From the NCBI RefSeq assembly GCF_014384895.1, contig NZ_JACRSQ010000006.1, positions 62,001 through 126,000 on the forward strand: a DNA stretch of 64,000 bases, read 5' to 3'. Below, in pieces: positions 7,837 to 15,072 of this stretch. The notes beneath the pieces are model-generated. The model saw only the letters and a program-made list of their open reading frames with translations. It was not told where the DNA came from and did no database searches. The translations under genes were made by a program, and so were the position numbers. Positions within the stretch are counted from its first letter, which is position 1; each line of letters opens with the position of its first letter. The stretch comes from Bianquea renquensis. GTDB lineage: Bacteria; Bacillota; Clostridia; Lachnospirales; Bianqueaceae.

Positions 7837-8529
7837 CTAATCTTCTGTTGAAAACAGAGAATCTTCCAGTTGAGGGTTCATCTGAAAATTCTGGTAGAGA
7901 ATGACAATGGATGGATTTCCACTTTTGTCCGTGATCTCCATCTTGACCGGCGCCGCCGTGTAGGCGTCGACCCAAAGCTTTTGATGAGCTAGCTTCGGAT
8001 GGTCGCCTGGCAACTCTGTCTCTAGCAGCGTTAGGGAGCTTTCCACCTCTGTCCCCGACGATTCCTCTGTGACTCCAGCGGACGCCATGGTTACGCCGAC
8101 GGATGACGCGCTAGCCTCGCTCTGCAGATAATTCTGTAAAAATGGATACAGTAGCAGCGCATCGCGGACTGGAGTATCCTGCGCCTCAATCTTGCCTCCA
8201 ATGCTGGGGTCTACCTGGACAACCTTTGTTCCGTCAGAGATGGTCAAAATCCCCTTGTTGTTTTCAGGTTCCAAAATTTCCATGCGGTAAGGTCCTGACG
8301 CTTTTGCCTGCTGCAATACGACATATGTATTGGAGCCCTTGTTGGAGAAAAAGGTAATCTTCGCCTCTGTCTCATAGGATTGCATCTGCTGAAGTTTTTG
8401 ATGAACCTCCTCCAAGGCTAAGGGCTTACCCCCTCCGCTGCCAGAACATCCCGTTACAAGACCGAACATCCCTATCATACACCCGATTACCCAAATTTTC
8501 AAGAGCTTTTTCCATTTTTTGCCAATCAT
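7837..8529 (-). CDS. GerS-like lipoprotein with LolA-type fold
   Basis: A 230-residue lipoprotein with signal peptide and lipobox 'LVTGC' (Cys28). The mature part resembles the outer-membrane-lipoprotein-carrier (LolA) fold as found in Gram-positives: 'LQQMQSYETEAKITFFSNKG', 'YRMEILEPENNKGILTISDG' and 'KLWVDAYTAAPVKMEITDKS'. In C. difficile the lipoprotein GerS has this fold, is needed for cortex breakdown during germination, and lies directly before alr2. The same order here makes a GerS role likely, but that is inferred from context and fold. A strong AGGAGG site precedes the start. The stop abuts the alr start codon. Confidence 0.72.
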   Translation of the reverse strand: MIGKKWKKLLKIWVIGCMIGMFGLVTGCSGSGGGKPLALEEVHQKLQQMQSYETEAKITFFSNKGSNTYVVLQQAKASGPYRMEILEPENNKGILTISDGTKVVQVDPSIGGKIEAQDTPVRDALLLYPFLQNYLQSEASASSVGVTMASAGVTEESSGTEVESSLTLLETELPGDHPKLAHQKLWVDAYTAAPVKMEITDKSGNPSIVILYQNFQMNPQLEDSLFSTED

Positions 8530-8593
8530 TTTTCTTCCTCCTGACCGCTTTGCTATAATATACGGAGGAGGGTTTTTCCATTATACCGCTTTT

Positions 8594-10165
8594 TTAGTTT
8601 ATTTTTGAAAACCGTAGATTCCGGCAGATATCCGACGCCGTCATGCTGTACGCTCCTTCTTTCTGAGCGGCGAGATCGCCTGCCGCTCCATGCAGGTAAA
8701 CACCGAGATAGGCTGCTTTAAAAGCGGACAGTCCCTGTGCGGCCAAACCGGCAATAATCCCTGCCAGCACATCGCCGGACCCTGCCGTCGCCATGCCGTG
8801 GTTGCCAGTCTGGTTGATATAGAGCTTTCCTTCCGGCGACGCAACCAACGTCACCGCATCCTTTAAAGCGACACAGGCATTATATTTTTCCGTAAGCTGG
8901 CGGACGGAATCCATCAGATTCGCAGAAATCTCCTGTACCGGCTTCTGCAGGAGCCGAGCCGCCTCGCCCAAATGTGGCGTTAAAATTGTGTGGCCACCTC
9001 GCCGGCATACTCTCTCAGCCATTTCTGGGCGGGAGGCAAGGATATTCAGCGCATCCGCATCCAGCACCATGGGGATGTGGGAAGGTGTCATATCCAGCAG
9101 AACGCCCAAGAGTTCTTGCACATAACAAACCTGACTCCAGCCTGGTCCTGCCAGCACCGCACTGCAGATGGCCAACTGTTCCCGCAGCGGTGCCAAAGAG
9201 GACTGCTCAATTGTAGAGCCGCAATCCACTGTCTCTTTGATGATCTCATACGGGGTAATGACGACTTCCGGCAGACTTGTCTGAATGACGGGGCGAATCT
9301 CCTTTGGCAGCGCCATATCCACCAATCCCACCCCTGTCTTATAGGCGGACCTGGCACTTAAGATGGCGGCACCTGTCATGTTCCGGGACCCAGCGGCCAT
9401 GAGCAGCCGGCCGTAAGACCCCTTATGGCTTCGATTGTATCTGACTGGCAATAAGGCCGGGATATCGTCCCGTTCCAGGGTGAATTTCACCTCTTCCTCC
9501 AGGGCAGGGACAGAGTCAGGAATGCCTATGTCAGCCACCGTCACATGTCCAGCGTGCTCCTTTCCGGGATACAACATCAAGCCTGGCTTCTTGCAGACGA
9601 AGGTCACCGTCTCATCTGCCTTAACTGCACACCCCCGAATCTGTCCCGAATCCGCATCAATCCCGGATGGAATGTCAACGGCCATCACCTTGGCCCCATT
9701 TTCTTCGCGCGCGCGATTGATGTGGTGTATAATCTGCTCTGTCAGCCCATCGATATCTCGTGCCAGCCCTGTGCCAAACAGCGCATCCACGAGCCATTCG
9801 GACTGGTCGATCAGACTGTCGAGGATGTAGACCTGGTCCTGGCGAAGCACCGGTATTTTATAGGCGCTCAACATGGAATAATTGGTCAAGGCATCCCCCT
9901 TCAAGCGGTCTGGATCCCCATTTAAAAAAATTTTGACATTCATGCCTTTCTGTTTCAGCATTCTGGCAATGGCAAACCCATCGCCTCCATTATTTCCCAT
10001 CCCACAGAAGACCAAAACACGACCGCCCGGCGTGCACTGCACCGTCAGGCGCTCCACCACAGACCGCGCGGCGGCCTCCATCAGTATGATTCCAGGAATC
10101 TTGCAGACCTGCATCGCATACTCATCTGCCGCATGCATGTCCGCTCCAAACAACACTTTGCTCAT
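8594..10165 (-). CDS. nnrDE: Bifunctional NAD(P)H-hydrate epimerase / ADP-dependent dehydratase
   Basis: A two-domain repair enzyme of 523 residues that converts damaged, hydrated NAD(P)H back to NAD(P)H. The N-terminal YjeF_N epimerase domain (about 1-210) has 'GMGNNGGDGFAIARML'. The C-terminal ribokinase-like dehydratase domain (about 225-520) has 'LTPHLGEAARLL' and the ADP-binding 'ATAGSGDVLAGIIAGLAAQG'. The ATG at 10165 has AAGGAG upstream and a MSKVLF start, so the longer frame is not used. It heads an operon with the GerS-like gene and alr, an order common in Clostridia, where acpS usually precedes it. Here acpS is only a remnant. Confidence 0.93.
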   Translation of the reverse strand: MSKVLFGADMHAADEYAMQVCKIPGIILMEAAARSVVERLTVQCTPGGRVLVFCGMGNNGGDGFAIARMLKQKGMNVKIFLNGDPDRLKGDALTNYSMLSAYKIPVLRQDQVYILDSLIDQSEWLVDALFGTGLARDIDGLTEQIIHHINRAREENGAKVMAVDIPSGIDADSGQIRGCAVKADETVTFVCKKPGLMLYPGKEHAGHVTVADIGIPDSVPALEEEVKFTLERDDIPALLPVRYNRSHKGSYGRLLMAAGSRNMTGAAILSARSAYKTGVGLVDMALPKEIRPVIQTSLPEVVITPYEIIKETVDCGSTIEQSSLAPLREQLAICSAVLAGPGWSQVCYVQELLGVLLDMTPSHIPMVLDADALNILASRPEMAERVCRRGGHTILTPHLGEAARLLQKPVQEISANLMDSVRQLTEKYNACVALKDAVTLVASPEGKLYINQTGNHGMATAGSGDVLAGIIAGLAAQGLSAFKAAYLGVYLHGAAGDLAAQKEGAYSMTASDICRNLRFSKIN

Positions 10166-10166
10166 C

Positions 10167-10292
10167 TCAACCCGTCTCCTTCCCAGTATGACAAATGCGA
10201 CGGATACGTGGATCTGCCAAAAAACTCGCAAGTCCAGATTCCATCGCCCTCACAGCTGCTTCCGCAATCTTATATGCAATTTCCTGCTGCAT
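10167..10292 (-). CDS. Possible 41-residue leader peptide before nnrDE
   Basis: A short frame starts MQQEIAYKIAEAAVRAM, ends 'RRICHTGKETG' and stops one base before the nnrDE start codon. Its start has AGGTG upstream. The tight spacing is suggestive of coupling, but there is no recognisable family, and it may simply be part of decayed acpS sequence. Low confidence. Confidence 0.25.
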   Translation of the reverse strand: MQQEIAYKIAEAAVRAMESGLASFLADPRIRRICHTGKETG

Positions 10293-10389
10293 GTACACCT
10301 GTTGCTAACAAATGTTGCCGGCGGCAGGTTTTTTCAATTCGTGCGATTTCCAGGATATCCTTTCCAATTTCAATGATATCTTCTGTGAA
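10270..10389 (-). pseudogene. acpS: Remnant of holo-ACP synthase (acpS) N-terminus
   Basis: Reading the minus strand from about 10389 gives IIEIGKDILEIARIEKTCRR, which closely resembles the conserved AcpS opening (consensus about G-I-G-x-D-I-V-E-I-x-R-I-E-K). There is no in-frame ATG, GTG or TTG before it, and the frame stops at 10270-10272 after about 40 residues, whereas AcpS is normally about 120. The position is exactly where an intact acpS lies in related nnrD-gerS-alr operons. What remains sits in the 5' leader of nnrDE. The match rests on motif memory, not a database search. Confidence 0.5.
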
Positions 10390-10408
10390 AACCCTTGAAA
10401 CTATTCTT

Positions 10409-10437
10409 ATTATAGCACAGGTAAAAATGTTCTACAA
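10409..10437 (-). promoter_or_regulatory. Sigma-A type promoter for nnrDE-gerS-alr-ndoA
   Basis: The -35 TTGTAG (10432-10437) and -10 TATAAT (10409-10414) have a 17-base spacer. Transcription would begin near 10402, giving a leader of about 235 bases that covers the acpS remnant. Confidence 0.65.
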
Positions 10438-10491
10438 TACGGTTTTTTCTTGCTTTTTTCTTAAAAAACCTGTAGGCCCGTTCATTCTTTC

Positions 10492-10520
10492 TTGCAGTTG
10501 CGGCTTGCCTCTGCTATAAT
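10492..10520 (+). promoter_or_regulatory. Sigma-A type promoter for the amidohydrolase gene
   Basis: The -35 TTGCAG (10492-10497) and perfect -10 TATAAT (10515-10520) have a 17-base spacer and lie 35 bases before the start codon. Confidence 0.7.
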
Positions 10521-10555
10521 AATAGTGTATTACAAAAAGGAGGCTATCATTCACA

Positions 10556-11722
10556 ATGCTGTTAATACAAAACGGAACCTTATATACGATGGAGGATAAC
10601 CAGGTATTCACCGGCGACATTCTCATCGACGGGAAAATAATCGCGAAAATCGCCCCTGATATACCCGTTGAAAATGAGGACTGGGAGGTCATAAACGCCG
10701 ACGGCAAATTAGTCTTCCCCGGCTTTATTGACGCCCACTGCCATCTGGGCATGCAGGAGGAAGCCATCGGATTTGAGGGAAACGATGTCAATGAGATGAC
10801 GGACCCGATTACGCCTCAGCTGCGGGCCATAGACGGTTTCAATCCCATGGACATTTCCCTGAGGGAGGCCTATGAGCACGGTGTAACTACTGTCGCTACA
10901 GGGCCGGGCTCTGCTAATGTGATCGGCGGTCAGTTCGCTGCCATCAAGACCTATGGCCACCGCGTGGATTCCATGGTTGTCAAGGAGCCTTTAGCGATGA
11001 AATGCGCTTTCGGTGAAAACCCGAAGCGGGTCTACAACAGCAAGCAGAAAGCCCCCACAACCCGCATGGCGACAGCGGCGCTGCTTCGGGAAACGCTGTT
11101 CAAGGCAGATGAGTATCGCAACCAAATGGAAAACATGGAGCACGCAGAACCGAGCATCAAAAGTGATTTTAAGCTGGATGCCCTGCTGCCGGTGTTGCGC
11201 CGCGAGATCCCGCTCAAGGCTCACGCACACCGGGCGGATGATATTTTTACTGCTCTGCGCATCGCCAAAGAATTTGGTATCCGAATTACGCTGGATCACT
11301 GCACAGAAGGTCATCTCATAGCGGAGGATCTGGCTGAGGAGGGCGTGGACGCCATCGTTGGTCCAACCTTCGGCAGCCGCAGCAAGTATGAGCTGACGAA
11401 CAAAACCTTTGACACTCCGAGGATTTTATATGAGGCGGGCGTCAAAATTGCAATCATGACGGATCACCCTGTGATTCCATGCCAGCACCTCTCGCTCTGC
11501 GCTGCCCTTGCTTTCAAAGCTGGTCTTCCCAAAATGGAAGCCTTGAAAGCGATTACCATCAATGCGGCACAGATCTTGGATTTGGATGAGGAGATCGGCA
11601 GCCTGAAGGAAGGGAAGGACGCAGATCTTGTCATCTACGACGGGGATCCCATGGAAGACATCGAAGCCCATCCGGTATGTACGGTCATCAACGGCTCTGT
11701 TGTATTCCGGATGGAGGAGTAG
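10556..11722 (+). CDS. Metal-dependent amidohydrolase, imidazolonepropionase-like
   Basis: A 388-residue cytoplasmic hydrolase of the amidohydrolase superfamily. The metal ligands can be placed: HxH in 'GFIDAHCHLG', His in 'LKAHAHRADD', His in 'ITLDHCTEGH' and Asp in 'AIMTDHPVIP'. The C-terminal 'EEIGSLKEGKDADLVIYDGD' is the usual composite-domain closing segment. Close relatives in Clostridia are annotated only as amidohydrolases, and the substrate (imide, cyclic amide or dipeptide) is unknown. It has AAGGAGG before the start and its own promoter. The gene for uracil-DNA glycosylase begins two bases after its stop. Confidence 0.85.
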   Translation: MLLIQNGTLYTMEDNQVFTGDILIDGKIIAKIAPDIPVENEDWEVINADGKLVFPGFIDAHCHLGMQEEAIGFEGNDVNEMTDPITPQLRAIDGFNPMDISLREAYEHGVTTVATGPGSANVIGGQFAAIKTYGHRVDSMVVKEPLAMKCAFGENPKRVYNSKQKAPTTRMATAALLRETLFKADEYRNQMENMEHAEPSIKSDFKLDALLPVLRREIPLKAHAHRADDIFTALRIAKEFGIRITLDHCTEGHLIAEDLAEEGVDAIVGPTFGSRSKYELTNKTFDTPRILYEAGVKIAIMTDHPVIPCQHLSLCAALAFKAGLPKMEALKAITINAAQILDLDEEIGSLKEGKDADLVIYDGDPMEDIEAHPVCTVINGSVVFRMEE

Positions 11723-11724
11723 CC

Positions 11725-12399
11725 ATGGCGGTGGAATTTAAAAATGACTGGCAGGGGCTTCTAGCCCATGAATTTCAGAAGGAGTATTACACATCTCTGC
11801 ACCGTTTTCTTGCCCATGAGTATCACACGTACACCGTGTATCCTTCTATGTATGACATCTTCAATTGCCTGCACTATACCGCATATGGAGATGTGAAGGT
11901 TGTCATTATCGGCCAGGACCCCTATCACGGTCCCGGCCAGGCCCACGGCCTCAGCTTTTCCGTGCAGCCGGGGATCAGCGTACCTCCGTCTTTGCAGAAT
12001 ATATATCAGGAACTGCACGACGATGTGGGCTGCTACATACCCCAGTCTGGATATCTGAAAAAATGGACTGATCAAGGTGTTCTCCTGTTAAATGCGGTGC
12101 TGACAGTCCGCGCTGGCATGGCCAATTCTCATCGCGGAAAAGGGTGGGAGATCTTCACCGATCATATTATCAGCCTGCTGAACGACCGCCCTGATCCTGT
12201 TGTGTTCCTCCTCTGGGGGCGAAATGCCAGAGAGAAAAAGGTTCTCATCACCAACCCCCAGCATTTGATTCTGGAGGCGCCGCACCCCAGCCCTTATTCT
12301 GCAACCTATGGCTTCTTCGGATGCCGCCACTTTTCCAAGACCAATGCGTTTCTGGAGCGCAATGGGATGACTCCCATCGATTGGCAGATTGAACCGTAA
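11725..12399 (+). CDS. ung: Uracil-DNA glycosylase (family 1)
   Basis: A base-excision repair enzyme of 224 residues that removes uracil from DNA. The catalytic water-activating loop is 'IGQDPYHGPGQAHGLSFSV' with the catalytic Asp. The uracil-recognition segment is 'LLNAVLTVRAGMANSH', the 'FLLWGRNAR' strand follows, and the leucine-type intercalation loop is 'HPSPYSATYGFFGCRHFS'. In that loop the usual Leu after HPSP is Tyr, a mild change. The ATG at 11725 follows GGAGGAGTAGCC, only two bases after the amidohydrolase stop, so the two are co-transcribed. Transcription ends at the hairpin just downstream. Confidence 0.94.
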   Translation: MAVEFKNDWQGLLAHEFQKEYYTSLHRFLAHEYHTYTVYPSMYDIFNCLHYTAYGDVKVVIIGQDPYHGPGQAHGLSFSVQPGISVPPSLQNIYQELHDDVGCYIPQSGYLKKWTDQGVLLLNAVLTVRAGMANSHRGKGWEIFTDHIISLLNDRPDPVVFLLWGRNAREKKVLITNPQHLILEAPHPSPYSATYGFFGCRHFSKTNAFLERNGMTPIDWQIEP

Positions 12400-12442
12400 A
12401 GAGGGCACGGCTGTTTGGGCAATCGTCCTGCCCTCTTTTTTT
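12398..12442. terminator. Terminator between ung and the MetH-like gene
   Basis: The arms AAAGAGGGCA and TGCCCTCTTT are followed by a run of seven T on the plus strand. A-runs on the other side let it also act on the minus strand. Confidence 0.8.
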
Positions 12443-12472
12443 AGTGGCGGATAGGCCGGCTTCTTCTTCGTT

Positions 12473-14197
12473 TCACAGCAATATTTGTTTTTTCCTTGCT
12501 TCGGTCTCGCGATCACGTCTTTGCTGTGATCTCTTATACCGGCCAATGTACCGCAACCCATTCTCATCCAGACCACACAGCGTCTGATAGGCATCCCTGG
12601 CTCCCCGCACAGGTTCGCAGCCGGGGTCTAGGATCGCCATGTCCACCCCTGCCTGAAGGGCCATGGTGTAGAAGGCCGCGTTGAGATTCGCTCTCCCGGG
12701 GAGACCGTAGGAAACATTGGAAATTCCTAGAATCGTAGGAACCTGCAAGGTCATTTTGATCAGCCGCAGCGATTCCAGCGCCGTGACAGCTCCTCGGGCA
12801 ATTGAACTGACCGCTAGAACCATTGGATCTACGATGATGTCCTTCTTCTCGATGCCATAGGCCGCCGCCTCCCGGATCATTTTCCGTGCTACCGCAAGTC
12901 GTCCTTCCGGAGTTTCCGGGATCCCCCCTTCATCCAAGGGCAAGGCCACGACTACGCCGCCATACTTAGCAACCAATGGAAAAACTGCATCCATGGTGCG
13001 CTGTCTTCCGTTCACCGAGTTGACCACCGGTTTACCATTGTACACCCGCATGGCCCCTTCTAAAACATCCGGGCGGGCGCTGTCCAGCAACAGAGGCAGG
13101 GCCACAACCTGCTGGATGGCGAGAACCGCCTCCTGCATCGTCTGCCGCTCATCGATGCCCGGCATTCCCACATTGACATCCAAGAGCTGCGCACCAGACT
13201 CTCCCTGTGCCATCGCCTCCCGCTGTACATAGCTCCAGTCATGATCTTGCAGGGCCTGCTGAAGCCTCCTCTTGCCCGTGGGGTTGATTCGCTCCCCCAC
13301 CATTAAAGACCCGCTGTCCCCACCTCCGATCCGCTGGGCGATGGCATAGGACGATGCAACGGTGATCTCCTCTTGCTGGATCACCGCTGGATGAAGGGAA
13401 TCGCATCGCTTGGCCATACACCGTATATGAGCCGGAGTCGTTCCGCCACTTCCCCCTCCCAAATGAGCGCCCGCCTCCATCAGTTCCCGCATGTCCAGCG
13501 CAAATTCCTCCGCCGGACTGTGGAGTCTCCTGTTGGGGGTGGCAATGATGGGGATGGAGCATCGACCGGCCAGTTCCCTCACCAGGGGTAGGATATCGTT
13601 TGGGTTCGTCCCACCTTGCAATCCGAGGGCGTCCACGCGCAGCCCCTCCATGAGCGCCGCAAAACACGCCGGGTCCCTCTCCAGACTCTGTGCCATCGTA
13701 ACAAAAATGGGGAGGGACGTATTTTCTTTTGCGGCTAGCACCGCAGCTTTCATCTCGTACAGTTCCTGGAAACTGTCGAGGAAGATCACATTCGCCCCTT
13801 CCTCTTCCGCGATTTGAACCATCTCCGCGAAGGAGGGAATGGCCTCTTCCATGGGCTTAGCGCCCGAAGGGCCGATGTCGAAGGCAACATAGCGCGGCTT
13901 CTCCTCTGTCGATGCATGGGCTGCCGCCCGCCTCGCAATCTGAATTCCCTCCCGAATGATCTGCTGATACTTGACGTCGCTGCACTTCCATCCATTGACG
14001 CCAAATGTGTTGGTTCTAAGGATATCCGCGCCCGCCTCCAGATACTCCCTGTGGACATTGTAAACCCACTCCGGATGGACAAGATTCATCATTTCCGGAT
14101 GGGCGAATGGAGCCATTCCCATTTCCATCAGTCTTATGTCCATAGCGCCATCCAAAAATAAAAGCTCCGAGCGGAGCTGTTGTCGTATGGATTTCAT
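12473..14197 (-). CDS. MetH-like protein: homocysteine-methyltransferase fold plus pterin-binding domain, zinc ligands missing
   Basis: A protein of 574 residues with two of the modules of cobalamin-dependent methionine synthase. Residues 1-290 resemble the homocysteine-binding barrel ('LFLDGAMDIRL', 'GADILRTNTFG'). Residues 300-560 are a pterin-binding barrel with 'VGERINPTGKRRLQQAL', 'LLDVNVGMPGIDE' and 'GKPVVNSVNG'. The cobalamin-binding and activation domains are absent. Most strikingly, the three zinc cysteines of the family are replaced: the usual GLNC is 'GLQGG' (Gly195), and the usual GGCCGTTP is 'GGGSGGTTP' (Ser250, Gly251). The pterin site looks intact. It probably does not methylate homocysteine by the known mechanism; its real role is unknown. 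Confidence 0.82.
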   Translation of the reverse strand: MKSIRQQLRSELLFLDGAMDIRLMEMGMAPFAHPEMMNLVHPEWVYNVHREYLEAGADILRTNTFGVNGWKCSDVKYQQIIREGIQIARRAAAHASTEEKPRYVAFDIGPSGAKPMEEAIPSFAEMVQIAEEEGANVIFLDSFQELYEMKAAVLAAKENTSLPIFVTMAQSLERDPACFAALMEGLRVDALGLQGGTNPNDILPLVRELAGRCSIPIIATPNRRLHSPAEEFALDMRELMEAGAHLGGGSGGTTPAHIRCMAKRCDSLHPAVIQQEEITVASSYAIAQRIGGGDSGSLMVGERINPTGKRRLQQALQDHDWSYVQREAMAQGESGAQLLDVNVGMPGIDERQTMQEAVLAIQQVVALPLLLDSARPDVLEGAMRVYNGKPVVNSVNGRQRTMDAVFPLVAKYGGVVVALPLDEGGIPETPEGRLAVARKMIREAAAYGIEKKDIIVDPMVLAVSSIARGAVTALESLRLIKMTLQVPTILGISNVSYGLPGRANLNAAFYTMALQAGVDMAILDPGCEPVRGARDAYQTLCGLDENGLRYIGRYKRSQQRRDRETEARKKQILL

Positions 14198-14219
14198 AAC
14201 GGACCCCCTTTCTGACTAT

Positions 14220-14248
14220 ATCATACCGCAAAGGGCAACGGTTTACAA
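14220..14248 (-). promoter_or_regulatory. Sigma-A type promoter for the MetH-like gene
   Basis: The -35 TTGTAA (14243-14248) and -10 TATGAT (14220-14225) are 17 bases apart, 22 bases upstream of the start codon. Confidence 0.6.
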
Positions 14249-14251
14249 GTC

Positions 14252-14265
14252 CTATAGCGCTATAG
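14252..14265. promoter_or_regulatory. Palindrome CTATAGCGCTATAG in the divergent promoter region
   Basis: A perfect 14-base palindrome lies between the promoter of the MetH-like gene and a TATAAT box (14279-14284) that probably serves ispD. It overlaps the place where the ispD -35 box would be, so it may be an operator. No regulator is assigned. Confidence 0.4.
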
Positions 14266-14334
14266 CACAGACCTATGATATAATACTCGCAAAAGCCACG
14301 GCCACCACAGAATTGACCTGAAAGGAGACACCCC

Positions 14335-15072
14335 ATGATACAGATCACGCAGAGTGCCGGCAAAGTCTGGGCTGTAGTCCCAGCAGCCGGTACTGGCAGC
14401 CGGATGGGAACGGCGGTCAAAAAGCAATTTATGGAGTTGGAGGGCGTTCCCATCTTAGCCCGAACTGTAACCGTATTGGACGCATGTTCCATGATCGATG
14501 GGCTTGTCGTTGTCACGGCGGCGGAGGACATGGCGCAATGCCAGGAGCTTCTGCGGCAAAAGTACCGGTATCATACGCCTCTCCACATCCTGCCGGGCGG
14601 CGCGACCCGCCAGGAATCCGTCTATCTGGGCCTGAAAGCGCTGCCATCCGACTGTGCATTCGTTCTAATCCACGACGGCGCCCGGCCCCTTGTGGATCCT
14701 ACGATCGTAGAGACAAGTGTACAGACGGCCGCCGCGTGGGGTGGCTGTGTCGTTGCCGTGCCGGCTAAGGACACCATCAAGGTTGCCGATGACAACGGCT
14801 TCGTCAAGGAAACCCCGCCGCGCCAGCGTCTTTGGAACGTGCAGACGCCTCAGACCTTTCGATACGCTGACATTCTACATGCCTATGAACAGGCAATGGC
14901 GGTGATGGACCTGACCCACACAGACGACAGTTCCATCGCCGAGCGATATGGATCCATACAAATCAAGCTTTTGCAGGGCTCTTATTCCAACATCAAGATC
15001 ACAACGCCGGAGGATTTAAGTCTTGCTGAACAGATCTTGCGGTCGCAACAACCAGGCGATACTGCCCGCTAA
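14335..15072 (+). CDS. ispD: 2-C-methyl-D-erythritol 4-phosphate cytidylyltransferase
   Basis: A 245-residue enzyme of the non-mevalonate isoprenoid pathway that joins CTP and methylerythritol phosphate. The CTP-binding glycine-rich loop is 'VVPAAGTGSRMGTAVKKQF' near the N-terminus, with the conserved Lys. Further family blocks are 'LPGGATRQESVYLGL', 'VLIHDGARPLV', 'VPAKDTIK', 'PPRQRLWNVQTPQTF' and 'TDDSSIAERYG'. AAAGGAGA lies before the start. The last 74 bases overlap the 3' end of the convergent rhamnosidase gene. It stands alone here, with no ispF or ispC next to it. Confidence 0.95.
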   Translation: MIQITQSAGKVWAVVPAAGTGSRMGTAVKKQFMELEGVPILARTVTVLDACSMIDGLVVVTAAEDMAQCQELLRQKYRYHTPLHILPGGATRQESVYLGLKALPSDCAFVLIHDGARPLVDPTIVETSVQTAAAWGGCVVAVPAKDTIKVADDNGFVKETPPRQRLWNVQTPQTFRYADILHAYEQAMAVMDLTHTDDSSIAERYGSIQIKLLQGSYSNIKITTPEDLSLAEQILRSQQPGDTAR

